A DNA stretch of 64,000 nt from Bacillota bacterium. Its GTDB lineage: Bacteria; Bacillota; Clostridia; Christensenellales; SZUA-584. Position 1 is the stretch's first letter; each line of letters opens with the position of its first letter. The notes under the pieces are model-generated. The model worked only from the letters and a program-made list of their open reading frames with translations, was not told the origin of the DNA and ran no database searches. Made by a program: the position numbers and the translations under genes. The stretch covers positions 248,001 to 312,000 of the forward strand of contig JAEWRI010000036.1 in NCBI GenBank assembly GCA_023460085.1. Reading direction: 5' to 3'. This document shows, one piece after another, positions 27,048 through 37,510 of the stretch.

Positions 27048-28208
27048 CTATCGGCAGTACTGTTCGACATAGTGGTCGATCCTCTCCAGCGCGGCATGCA
27101 GGTTTTCCTTCGAGTTCGCGTAGCTGATGCGGATATGCCCCTTTCCCGAAGCGCCGAACGCATCGCCTGGCACGCACGCCACGGCTTCCTTGTCGAGCAG
27201 GTCGTAGCAGAAAGCGGTCTCGTCCGTGCATATCGCGGACACGTCCGGGAAGATATAGAACGCGCCCAGCGGCTTCACGCACCTAAAGCCCCTTATCTTC
27301 GACAAGCCTTCATAGATGATGTCGCGCTTCTCCTGAAAGACCGCGGCTGCTTCCTTGGGAATATCCGGCCGCGTAAGCGCGTACAGGGCGGCCATCTGAA
27401 CGGCGGCCGGTGGGCATGAGCAGACGTTTTCCTGTAGCAGCACCATCCGCCGGATGATCTCCGCAGGCCCCATGGCGTACCCAACGCGCCAACCCGTCAT
27501 GTTGAACGCCTTGGAAAAGCCGTTGACCACGACCGTACGTTCCCGCATTCCGGGCAGTTGGGCAATGGAGCACGGTTCGCTGCCATCGTAAATCAGTTTC
27601 ACATAGATCTCGTCCGAGATGACCAGCAGGTCGTGTTTGGTAGCAAACTCCGCAACCGCTTTCAGGTCGTCTCTGGTCATATACGCGCCGGTAGGGTTGC
27701 TCGGGTTGGTCAGCAGCAGCGCCTTGGTTCTGGGCGTCACCGCCGCTTCAAGGTCGCTCACCTGCACCTTGAAAGCATTCTCCATCCGGCAGCCCACATT
27801 CACCGGCTTGCCGCCGGGATAGCAGATCATCGCCGCGTAGTTGACCCAGATCGGCTCCGGGATGATCACCTCGTCGCCCGGCGATATGATCACGTTGAAA
27901 AGCAGCGACAGCGCTTCCATCGCGCCCAGCGTTACGATGATCTCGTCGGTTGGCCGGTAGGTCAGCTCGGGCAGTGTCGCGGCGGATATCGCCTCCCGCA
28001 GCTGCAGGTATCCCGCGTTGGGCGTGTATTTCGTATAGCCTTGTTTTAAAGCGCGGCAGCCCGCTTCCACGATATCGGGATGTGTGGTGCCGTCCGGTTC
28101 TCCGATGGCCAGACTGATCAGGTTCTCCCTTCCGGCCATGCGGTCGAACATGGCGCGGATCGCCCCCTGTTTCAGGGCCGTTGCGCTGGCGTTTAAGTAG
28201 TATCTCAT
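27048..28208 (-). CDS. PLP-dependent aminotransferase, class I/II (AspC/AlaT-like)
   Basis: 386 residues, fold type I. Seen: ISLAIGEPDGTTHP at the N-terminus, the SNPTGA substrate/PLP region, LVISDEIYVKL with the PLP-binding Asp, and VNGFSKAFNMTGWRVGY with the Schiff-base lysine. C-terminal Arg region HIRISYANSKE. Converts an amino acid plus 2-oxoglutarate to a keto acid and glutamate, feeding glutamate dehydrogenase in the same run. The ATG at 28208 has GGAAAGGAACG upstream; the frame open to 28262 lacks a site. Amino-acid specificity is not visible. Confidence 0.9.
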   Translation of the reverse strand: MRYYLNASATALKQGAIRAMFDRMAGRENLISLAIGEPDGTTHPDIVEAGCRALKQGYTKYTPNAGYLQLREAISAATLPELTYRPTDEIIVTLGAMEALSLLFNVIISPGDEVIIPEPIWVNYAAMICYPGGKPVNVGCRMENAFKVQVSDLEAAVTPRTKALLLTNPSNPTGAYMTRDDLKAVAEFATKHDLLVISDEIYVKLIYDGSEPCSIAQLPGMRERTVVVNGFSKAFNMTGWRVGYAMGPAEIIRRMVLLQENVCSCPPAAVQMAALYALTRPDIPKEAAAVFQEKRDIIYEGLSKIRGFRCVKPLGAFYIFPDVSAICTDETAFCYDLLDKEAVACVPGDAFGASGKGHIRISYANSKENLHAALERIDHYVEQYCR

Positions 28209-28305
28209 GCGTCGTTCCTTTCCTGGCAACAGTGAACAAGCCCTGTGTGCAGGCCGATTCATTTCGGCCCCGTTTCAGGCATTCACCGCTTATTTTTATA
28301 TGGGT

Positions 28306-29907
28306 CTATATCCTTTTCTTCAGCATCCTCCCGGCCCTTGCGCCGGTATAATCCCCGCCGCTCACGGCAACCTCGCCGTTTACGATCACCATATCAATAC
28401 CGGTGTTCTTTCGGTAGGGATAGCGATAGTCGTTGTTTTCAGATATGTGTTCCCAGTCGAACACGCAGATATCGGCGTTGTATCCTTCCAGCAGCAGACC
28501 GATGTGATCCAGCTTGGCGGTCTGCGCGGGCAGAGAGCAGATCCGCCGGATCTCCTCTTCCAGCGGCAGCAGGTTGTGCTCCCGCACGAGCCGCAGGCGC
28601 TTCGGGAAGGTGCTGACCGCGCGAGGATGCGCGCCGCCCTGCTTCTCCCGGTCGAAATGCATGATGTGGTGTCCGCTGTCCGTACCGCCCACCACGAAGG
28701 GGGCCGACAGGATGCGCATCATGTCCGCTTCGTTCTGGTAGAAGAATGCGGCGTCCACGTCGCCATGATTCTCCGCCAGCAGGTCGAAGGCGGCGTCCAG
28801 CGCATCCGCGCCCTGCTGTGCGGCCAACTGTGCCAGCGTTTTGCCCACAGCATCCGGGGTTTTGGAGGCGCCTAGTATCAGGCAGCCCTCGTATCCGCTG
28901 AATTTCAAAAGGCTCTGCGATTCGGCGCTGAAAATCGCCTCCGCCACCTCGCGGCGGAAACCGGGCTCCGCCAGCCGCTCGATCATGCGTGCGACGCCCG
29001 CCGTGGCAAACTGCTCCGGCAGGGCGCTTGTCAGCGAGGTCTGCCCCGCGAGGAAGGGATACTGGTCGGCGCTTACGCGAATTTTGCCGCGCTCGTTGGC
29101 CTCACAGATCAGCCGGAGCGTCTCGCCGGACTTCCCGGCGTTGTCCCTGCCGCCGATCTTATGGTGCGATATCACCACGTCGCAGCCGCTTTCCTCGCCG
29201 ATGGCGATGGCTTCCGCCACAGCGTTCACTACGGTATCGCATTCGCCGCGGACATGGGAGGAATAGCAGCCGTTGTATTTTGCGACCACGCGGCAAAGCT
29301 CGGTCAACTCCTGCTGGTCAGCGTAGACCGAAGGCGGATAAATCAGCCCGGTGGAAAGCCCCACGAGGCCGCTTTCCATCGCCTCGGCGACCAAGGCCTT
29401 CATCTGTTCCATCTGCTCTGGTGTTGGCTTTGCGGCACCGAACCCCATTACGCAGGCGCGGATGTTGCCGTGCGGCGCATATACCGCCATGTTGGTGCCC
29501 ATGCGGACGCCCGAAGCCGCTTCGGAAAAAGCCCTGAAGCTCGTGGTCATGGTCTTTACCTGCTCGATCAGTTCGTCCGGAACCATCCCCTTCACGCCGT
29601 CCAACAGACCTTTATAGTAAGGCAGTGCGCCGCCGCCGCAGTTGCCCGCAATCTCCGTGGTGATCCCCTGTTCGAGCAGGTTGTATCCGTCCGTACCAAA
29701 AAGACAGAAATAATCACCGTGGCTGTGGTTGTCGATAAAGCCCGGGGACACTACCTTTCCGGCAGCGTCGATCACGGTTTTAGCTTCCGCATCGATTCCA
29801 AGCGCGATCCGCACGATCTTGCCGTCCTGGACGGTCACGTCCGCCCTGTATGCCTTGCCTCCAGTGCCGTCCGCCACGAGGCCGTCTTTAATCAAAATGT
29901 CGAGCAT
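28306..29907 (-). CDS. N-acyl-D-amino-acid deacylase (D-aminoacylase family)
   Basis: 533 residues, amidohydrolase fold. Seen: VSPGFIDNHSHGDY with the HxH metal pair, EIAGNCGGGALPYY with the typical metal-ligand cysteine, SSHVRGECD, ISHHKIGGRDN and the C-terminal GGTDSGHHIMHF metal Asp region. D-aminoacylases release free D-amino acids from N-acyl forms and are cytoplasmic. Its neighbours (serine hydrolase, M20, DmpA-racemase) suggest it belongs to a D-amino-acid or modified-peptide salvage route. Some relatives act on N-acyl dipeptides or dihydropyrimidines, so D specificity is inferred. Confidence 0.87.
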   Translation of the reverse strand: MLDILIKDGLVADGTGGKAYRADVTVQDGKIVRIALGIDAEAKTVIDAAGKVVSPGFIDNHSHGDYFCLFGTDGYNLLEQGITTEIAGNCGGGALPYYKGLLDGVKGMVPDELIEQVKTMTTSFRAFSEAASGVRMGTNMAVYAPHGNIRACVMGFGAAKPTPEQMEQMKALVAEAMESGLVGLSTGLIYPPSVYADQQELTELCRVVAKYNGCYSSHVRGECDTVVNAVAEAIAIGEESGCDVVISHHKIGGRDNAGKSGETLRLICEANERGKIRVSADQYPFLAGQTSLTSALPEQFATAGVARMIERLAEPGFRREVAEAIFSAESQSLLKFSGYEGCLILGASKTPDAVGKTLAQLAAQQGADALDAAFDLLAENHGDVDAAFFYQNEADMMRILSAPFVVGGTDSGHHIMHFDREKQGGAHPRAVSTFPKRLRLVREHNLLPLEEEIRRICSLPAQTAKLDHIGLLLEGYNADICVFDWEHISENNDYRYPYRKNTGIDMVIVNGEVAVSGGDYTGARAGRMLKKRI

Positions 29908-29919
29908 ATCGCCTCCCGA

Positions 29920-31086
29920 TTATTCTTGAGTCTCGCCGATGGGCCAGCCGTACTCGTTCGCCACTGTGCGGCCCACCGTGTAGTAGAAGTCCAGCCCCTC
30001 GTTGGAGTTGAACATCATGGTCATGCCCTTGCCGCTGGAGAGGTAGTACGCCATGCTCAGGAACCCGTCGTTGCAACCGGTGTGGGCAAACATGAACTCG
30101 TCCGGCTTCATCGTGGGATAGATGTAGAAGCCGATGCCGTTTTCGGAGTTCTTCTGCTGGACGAGCATCTGCCGGAAGGTATCGCGCCTGAAGTCCGGGT
30201 CGTCGTCGCTGCGGAGAATGCCCAGCAAATGCACGCCGAACTTCGCGAGATCCTCCGTGGTGGACCACAATCCACCCGCGGCCAGCTCCGTGTAGTTGTT
30301 ATGCCCGCCGGGTATCGGCTCATAGTGATCCAGCCGCGCCCCGCCGCGCGTGGAATTGTATCCCACCGGCAGCGGTTGTTTGTATATGTTGCCGAATTGT
30401 GGTTCGTTAGACTGATAGAACGTGCTGTTCGTCATGCCGAAGGGCCTGAGCACGAGTTCGTCCATGAGCGCGGCGAAGTCGGTGCATTCCAGCACATCGC
30501 AGACCAGCTTCTGCGCCAGCACGAAGCCCCCGCCCGAGTAAGGCCCGGTCGGGTTTTCTGCCGTTTTGGGCACATAGGTGTTGGGTTCGCGCACCACCAT
30601 CAGCCGCCCGGTCTTCGCCGGGGGCTCGCCGTTTAACACCTGCATCACGGTAGGCAGCGGCTGATTGGGCTTGTAGCCGCCGAAGCCGTCCACATTGAGG
30701 CCCGCGAGATGCGCCATGATCATGCGCAGCGTGATGTTATTGGATAAACCCTCTTTTGCGGGCACGGTGTAGCCCTTCAGGTATTCGTTTACGTCGCGGT
30801 CGAGATCGATCACGCCGCGCTGCACCAGCTTCATCAGCGCGACCGCAAACACCGCCTTGCTGATAGAGGCGGCCATGAACGGCGTCCGGTCGTTGATCTC
30901 GGTGCTGCCGCCATATTCCGTGACGCCGGTGCTGTATACGAAGTCGACGGCGTAGTTGTCGATGCAGGCCAGACTGAAAGCGGTGGTGTGGAAGTATTCC
31001 ATCCGCTCTTTCAGCGTATAGGTCTTATACGTATTTCCTTCCTTGACGATCAGATTATTGATGATTCTCTGCACGCGTTCGTTCAT
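29920..31086 (-). CDS. Serine hydrolase, class C beta-lactamase-related
   Basis: 388 residues with no signal peptide, so cytoplasmic. Nucleophile motif SISK in MAASISKAVFAVA (SxxK), second motif in GPYSGGGFVLAQK (YxG variant of YxN), and C-terminal FAHTGCNDGF replacing KTG (HTG). This fits the D-aminopeptidase/esterase branch rather than a resistance enzyme. Located between M20 amidohydrolase and D-aminoacylase with 12-20 base gaps, it may remove D-residues or acyl esters. Substrate unknown. Confidence 0.83.
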   Translation of the reverse strand: MNERVQRIINNLIVKEGNTYKTYTLKERMEYFHTTAFSLACIDNYAVDFVYSTGVTEYGGSTEINDRTPFMAASISKAVFAVALMKLVQRGVIDLDRDVNEYLKGYTVPAKEGLSNNITLRMIMAHLAGLNVDGFGGYKPNQPLPTVMQVLNGEPPAKTGRLMVVREPNTYVPKTAENPTGPYSGGGFVLAQKLVCDVLECTDFAALMDELVLRPFGMTNSTFYQSNEPQFGNIYKQPLPVGYNSTRGGARLDHYEPIPGGHNNYTELAAGGLWSTTEDLAKFGVHLLGILRSDDDPDFRRDTFRQMLVQQKNSENGIGFYIYPTMKPDEFMFAHTGCNDGFLSMAYYLSSGKGMTMMFNSNEGLDFYYTVGRTVANEYGWPIGETQE

Positions 31087-31105
31087 TGTCCGCTCCCTTT
31101 TTGTA

Positions 31106-32275
31106 TTATTGTCTTTTTAAATAGCTCAGGGCGATCTGTGCATAAGCCGCGGCGCCCACCGGCACCGCTTCGTCGTCAAACTCGACCTTGTCGTGGTGCT
31201 CGGGATGATGCCGACCCGGAGGCGACTGACTGAGCACATACATATAGACTGATGGCACTTTATCGGAGATCAGGGAGAAATCGTCGCTCCCCATGGAAAA
31301 ATGGCTGTCCAGCGGCGCAATCATCGCGCCCTCCAGCCCGCCGCTGAGCCACTCGTACGCCTGTCGGCTGAACTCTTCGTCATTGATGAGCATGGGCAAG
31401 CTCGACCCGAAACGCAGTTCTCCCTTCATCTCATAGGCCCTGCTGACTCCCGCTACGATCTCGTTCATCCGGTTGCGGACGGTGCGGCGCTTGTCTTCGT
31501 TGGCCATGCGCAGCGTACCGCTGAAACGACAGGTCTCGGGAATGATATTCGACGCAGTCCCCGCGTCGATCCGGCATACCGTAAGAACCGCCGGGGTCTC
31601 CGCGTCAATCTCGTACCGCGTCATATCCGTCAGGGCTTCAATGATCCTGATCGCGCAATAGATGGGGTTTTTCGCTTTGTGCGGTTCCGCGCCATGTCCA
31701 CCCGATCCCGCCACCGTCACGATGAACTCGTCTCGTGAAGCGTACACCGCCCCGGAGTTCACCGATATGATACCCGTGGGATATTCCTCGAACCCCGCAA
31801 TGTGGATGGCAACCGCATAATCGGGCAGCGGCGACAGCACCCCGGCGTCGATCATGGCCTGCGCGCCCTCCCCCGTCTCCTCGCCCGTCTGAAACATCAG
31901 AATAACCTGCCCGTCCAGCTCCGCTTCATGCTTTTTGAGCAAAGCCGCGGCGCCGGTGAGCATAGAGGCGTGCAAATCGTGTCCGCAGGCGTGCATCGCG
32001 CCATTCTTTGACGCATAATCCAGACCCGTTTTTTCTTCAATGGGGAGGGCATCCATGTCGCCCCGGAGCAGAATGCGCTTGCCGGTATCTTTACCGATTA
32101 CCGCCTTGATCCCGCCGCCTGTTTGAACAAACTCTACGCCGAGCCGCGCGAGTTCTTCCGCGATTCTTGTCGTCGTTATCGGCAGTGCGAGGCCGATCTC
32201 CGCGTTCTGATGGAGATAGCGTCTGAGCCCGATCAGCGCCTCTTTTTGTTGAAATGCTTCGGTGAAAATATTCAT
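31106..32275 (-). CDS. M20D-family amidohydrolase (N-acyl-amino-acid hydrolase type)
   Basis: 389 residues. Metal-binding features of the IAA-amino-acid/hippurate hydrolase branch: RGDMDALPIEE, MHACGHDLHASM with a Cys-Gly-His-Asp motif, FQTGEETGEGA with the catalytic Glu pair, and GSGGHGAEPHKAKNPI in the lid domain. Hydrolyses N-acyl amino acids. A near-perfect -24/-12 promoter lies at 32309-32326, placing the start of transcription about 25 bases before the ATG. The ATG at 32275 follows AAGGGG by seven bases; a GTG at 32281 is an alternative. First gene of a sigma-54 transcript that may run to citrate synthase. Confidence 0.9.
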   Translation of the reverse strand: MNIFTEAFQQKEALIGLRRYLHQNAEIGLALPITTTRIAEELARLGVEFVQTGGGIKAVIGKDTGKRILLRGDMDALPIEEKTGLDYASKNGAMHACGHDLHASMLTGAAALLKKHEAELDGQVILMFQTGEETGEGAQAMIDAGVLSPLPDYAVAIHIAGFEEYPTGIISVNSGAVYASRDEFIVTVAGSGGHGAEPHKAKNPIYCAIRIIEALTDMTRYEIDAETPAVLTVCRIDAGTASNIIPETCRFSGTLRMANEDKRRTVRNRMNEIVAGVSRAYEMKGELRFGSSLPMLINDEEFSRQAYEWLSGGLEGAMIAPLDSHFSMGSDDFSLISDKVPSVYMYVLSQSPPGRHHPEHHDKVEFDDEAVPVGAAAYAQIALSYLKRQ

Positions 32276-32308
32276 GGCCACACCCCTTCATTCTCCTTAT
32301 CCTTATAT

Positions 32309-32326
32309 AAGCAAAACCCGTGCCAA
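32309..32326 (-). promoter_or_regulatory. Sigma-54 (-24/-12) promoter before the M20 amidohydrolase
   Basis: Minus strand TTGGCACGGGTTTTGCTT: GG and GC are separated by exactly ten bases, and TGGCAC-N5-TTGC is an exact match to the sigma-54 consensus. It lies 34-45 bases before the ATG. RpoN and a sigma-54 activator are encoded 1.3-4.7 kb upstream in the same direction. Confidence 0.88.
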
Positions 32327-32417
32327 CTCTGTATGTAACTGCTTTTAATTTTTCATGCCATTTCACCGGTCTTTTGATGCTCAGAGCGGTAATGCAGCCA
32401 CTTGCCAGTATAATTGG

Positions 32418-33464
32418 TTAATTGATTTGTTCTCTTTTAACCATATTAACCAATTGATTGATCTCAAGTCCCTCCGGCAGCGAAATTTCATCACAATAGT
32501 TCGTATACATCATCCGGCGCACCTCGTCGAGGTCTTTCGTATGACCGAGCGCCCACATCAGCTTGGTCACCGCGCACTCACTTGTCATGTCGAAGCCCTG
32601 CAGGATACCCGACTCCACAGCAAGCCGTCCCGTTTCATAGACCATCGGGTCCGAAGGCTCGTACCGGCATTGCGTGGTTAAGAGCACAGCTACGTCCTCG
32701 CTCAGTAATCTTTTGATGCCGTCCAGCAGGTTGCGGCGCAGGCATTGGATGCCGCCGAGGCCAAACCCTTCGATGACCACACCTCTATATCCCATCCTGC
32801 TGATGTAATCGAAGATCTCCGGTTTGGTGCCGGGAACCAGCTTTAACAGAAACACGTTCGGATCAACCGCGTCGTCCAGCATGTGCTGGACTCCGGTCTT
32901 TTCCGGCGCAATATTAAGCCGAACCTTTCCGCCGCGGATACTTCCCGCGGGAGGATAGTTGATACTTTCAAAGGCATTCCGGCTTGTCGTGCGCACCTTG
33001 GCGACGCGGCAGCCGCGCATAATTGTGCCATCGAACACCACGAATACGCCCGCAAAAGCGCTCGACGCGGCCAGCAGCGCGTGCGAGAGGTTCAGCTTTG
33101 CGTCCGTCCGCGGGTGGCCGACGGGCAGCTGCGAACCGGTGATGATCACGGGTTTGGCAAGACCGCGCAGCATGAACGAAAACATGGATGCGGTATAGGC
33201 CATCGTGTCCGTACCGTGCAGCACCACCACGCCGTCATAATCGCCGATATAGCTTATAATCTCCCGAGCAATCACCCTCCACTCCTCCGGCTGGATGTTG
33301 GAGCTGTCGAGATTGAATATCGTTCTCGCGTCCACCCGGCCCATCTTGCGCGCCTCCGGCACGTATGACAGGACGTCCTCTGCCAGCAGCGTAGGGACAA
33401 GCCCCGCTTCGGTCTGCGTGCAGGCGATCGTACCGCCGGTGGACAGGATCATCAGTTTCTTCAC
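32418..33464 (-). CDS. L-asparaginase family (type I/II)
   Basis: 348 residues, no export signal, so cytoplasmic. Active-site motifs: ILSTGGTIA with the first threonine, and VVLHGTDTMAYTAS with the second threonine and the Asp-Lys relay. Hydrolyses asparagine to aspartate and ammonia; some relatives act on glutamine. The start codon is GTG with GGGGG six bases before it. An exact sigma-54 promoter sits at 33499-33516, about 25 bases from the predicted transcript start to the GTG. Aspartate produced here could enter the aminotransferase downstream. Confidence 0.9.
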   Translation of the reverse strand: MKKLMILSTGGTIACTQTEAGLVPTLLAEDVLSYVPEARKMGRVDARTIFNLDSSNIQPEEWRVIAREIISYIGDYDGVVVLHGTDTMAYTASMFSFMLRGLAKPVIITGSQLPVGHPRTDAKLNLSHALLAASSAFAGVFVVFDGTIMRGCRVAKVRTTSRNAFESINYPPAGSIRGGKVRLNIAPEKTGVQHMLDDAVDPNVFLLKLVPGTKPEIFDYISRMGYRGVVIEGFGLGGIQCLRRNLLDGIKRLLSEDVAVLLTTQCRYEPSDPMVYETGRLAVESGILQGFDMTSECAVTKLMWALGHTKDLDEVRRMMYTNYCDEISLPEGLEINQLVNMVKREQIN

Positions 33465-33498
33465 ATTTTACCCCCATTTGAATATTCCACATAATATT

Positions 33499-33516
33499 AA
33501 GCAAATCCCGTGCCAA
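33499..33516 (-). promoter_or_regulatory. Sigma-54 (-24/-12) promoter before asparaginase
   Basis: Minus strand TTGGCACGGGATTTGCTT, with GG (33513-33514) and GC (33501-33502) ten bases apart. Identical to the M20 promoter at 17 of 18 positions (ATTT versus TTTT). Both fit the consensus. An activator site was not identified; upstream 33520-33595 includes the RpoN gene's terminator. Confidence 0.9.
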
Positions 33517-33578
33517 TCGGCGACGGGTGACAAAAGATACATTCTTAATGATGAAGCGGTTGAATGAAAGCAGCTGAC

Positions 33579-33609
33579 AAAAAAGCGGAACCCAGTCAGC
33601 GCCGGGCTC
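33579..33609 (-). terminator. Intrinsic terminator of rpoN
   Basis: Minus strand GAGCCC, then a ten-base loop containing the rpoN stop codon, GGGTTC (one G-T pair), CGC and six T residues. The hairpin overlaps the last codons of rpoN, separating the rpoN transcript from the sigma-54 promoter 63 bases on. Confidence 0.6.
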
Positions 33610-34966
33610 TCACCGATGAGGAGGCGACACCCATCGCCATCCGGTATTTTGCGACCGTTCGGCGGGAGATCGCAACGCCCGTTTCCTCTAATTTAATGCG
33701 CAGGTCTTCGTCGGAAAGCGGCGTTGCGGCGTCTTCGTCCTGAATCAGCCTGCCGATCTGGCGGCAGATTACTGCGGAGGATATTTTGTCGCCGTCCCCG
33801 TTCTCCATACCGGTTGCGAACAGCGATTTTAAGCTCACCGTACCGGCCTTGCACAAAATATACTTATCCTTTACCGCGCGGCTCACAGTGGAAATGTGCA
33901 GCCCCGTACGCTCCGCGATGTCCTTCAGCGTCATGGATTTCAGCGAATAGCCGTCCTGAAAATACGTACACTGCGTTTCGGCGATGCAGCGCATCACCTT
34001 AAGCAGCGTGCGGTTGCGCCCCTCGGTCGCTTTGAGCAGCGTCCGCGCCTCCTTGAGTCTGCATGAAAGGTACTCTGTCACGCCGCTGTCGAGTTCGGTC
34101 TTAAGCAGCGCGCGGTATTCGCGGCTCAGCATCAGGCGAGGGATCGCCGATGAATTCATGCATATAGAAAACCCGTTCCCGTCCTCTTTGAGTACCGCGT
34201 CCGGTACGATGTAACACGTATCCTCGCCCGTATAGTACCCCTGAGACGGGATCGGATTCAGGCCGCGAACCGCTTCGCAGTATTGCAGCGCCGTCTTCCG
34301 ATCCACGCCAAGGAGGTGTATGATGCCCTTGATATCGTTGGCGGCGACCAACTGCAGACCGTTTTTCACCAATTGGACCGTATGGAAATTGAAAAACCCG
34401 TTTTCCGCCAATTGAAGCAGCAAGCACTCCTGCAGCGAGCGTGCGCCCACTCCGGCTGGTTGCAGGCTCTGGATAACGGTCAGCGCCTTTGCCACTGCGG
34501 TGAGCGGCTGCCCCGTCGCGAACGCAATATCTTCTATTCCGGATTCAAGATACCCCTGCCGGTTCAGGCAGGCGATCAGGTATCTGCACAGCTCAAGGCA
34601 CTGCGGGGCGAGTTCCTTACCCGCAAGCTGCTCCGCCAGCATAGCATTAAAGCTCTCCCCATGGTCATAATGCATCGCGTCATAAAGCGCGCCGCCGTCT
34701 CCGGCCTTATGCTCCGCGGGCATATCGGAGTCATCCTCCTCATCCTGCCGGGTATTGCCGACCTCGATCGGCAAGGAGTCGCACCAGGCGTCCTCTTCGT
34801 CCTCCTGCACTACGACCTCCAGCATGGGATTCTCCGCCGCGGCGTTCTCCAGCAGCGCCTTCAGATCCTCCATGGACATCGCCAATATTTCAAGCGACTG
34901 TTTCATTTCGGCGCTTAAGGAAAGTCTCTGCGTCTGTTCCCTCGCAATGCGTATATCAAACTGCAT
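33596..34966 (-). CDS. rpoN: RNA polymerase sigma-54 factor
   Basis: 456 residues, normal length. N-terminal activator-interacting region (RLSLSAEMKQSLEILAMS), an acidic stretch (VVQEDEEDAW), core-binding domain, and the C-terminal DNA-binding part with the helix-turn-helix ERTGLHISTVSRAVKDKYI and the RpoN box SRRTVAKYR, which recognises -24. It directs polymerase to -24/-12 promoters that need an ATP-driven activator. Two such promoters lie directly downstream and the activator gene is 44 bases upstream, so this is a self-contained control module. Confidence 0.95.
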   Translation of the reverse strand: MQFDIRIAREQTQRLSLSAEMKQSLEILAMSMEDLKALLENAAAENPMLEVVVQEDEEDAWCDSLPIEVGNTRQDEEDDSDMPAEHKAGDGGALYDAMHYDHGESFNAMLAEQLAGKELAPQCLELCRYLIACLNRQGYLESGIEDIAFATGQPLTAVAKALTVIQSLQPAGVGARSLQECLLLQLAENGFFNFHTVQLVKNGLQLVAANDIKGIIHLLGVDRKTALQYCEAVRGLNPIPSQGYYTGEDTCYIVPDAVLKEDGNGFSICMNSSAIPRLMLSREYRALLKTELDSGVTEYLSCRLKEARTLLKATEGRNRTLLKVMRCIAETQCTYFQDGYSLKSMTLKDIAERTGLHISTVSRAVKDKYILCKAGTVSLKSLFATGMENGDGDKISSAVICRQIGRLIQDEDAATPLSDEDLRIKLEETGVAISRRTVAKYRMAMGVASSSVRARR

Positions 34967-35010
34967 GGCCGTTCCTCTTTATGCGGCCAAGACCCGCTCC
35001 GGCGCTTCCG

Positions 35011-37032
<2,022 letters not shown>

Positions 37033-37322
37033 AATTATACTCCGATGATACCTTTGCTGTTAATCAACCGACATTCCATTGAGGAGTTTAAATTCTTTAT
37101 CTATGTGTTATTTGATCGCCTTTGCAGGTTACAGTTTACCCGCAAATGATGTCCGGGCTCCAACCATCACATACCAATACACCAGAAGATCATGAACTTT
37201 TAAGATTCAAACGGAACAGAACTCAAGACCATGAATGTACTTCCAGAAATTATTTTAAAGTATTATACCATATACCGCATGTAATTGACATAGCCGATGG
37301 CCTTGCCTGCTGCTAATTTTGG

Positions 37323-37415
37323 TATCCTGAGAGTATCGGGCGTATCCAAGCACAACTTGATGCCCACAAAGCGGAAAGAAACGTCGAACCAACTAAATGG
37401 CTAACGGCAAAATAG
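37323..37415 (+). pseudogene. C-terminal fragment of an unidentified protein, followed by hairpin
   Basis: Thirty codons ending in a stop read YPESIGRIQAQLDAHKAE and on; an in-frame stop lies just upstream. A similar tail (YPRIKAEQLKAELDANRTEE) occurs at 55992-56087, also immediately before a hairpin. The shared pattern suggests debris of a mobile-element protein. The rest of 37033-37510 shows no further gene. Confidence 0.35.
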
Positions 37416-37416
37416 A

Positions 37417-37450
37417 AAGAGCTAACCGACAGTCAAATCAGTTAGCTCTT
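37417..37450 (-). terminator. Intrinsic terminator after the MATE gene
   Basis: Minus strand AAGAGCTAACTGA, eight-base loop, TCGGTTAGCTCTT then TCTATTTT: a 13-pair stem with one wobble. Nearly identical in sequence to the hairpin at 58327-58365. Confidence 0.65.
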
Positions 37451-37510
37451 ATGTATAGATAAACAATTTCGTTTAGATTTCGTGATAGGCTTTTACTCAC
37501 TACCCCTTGT

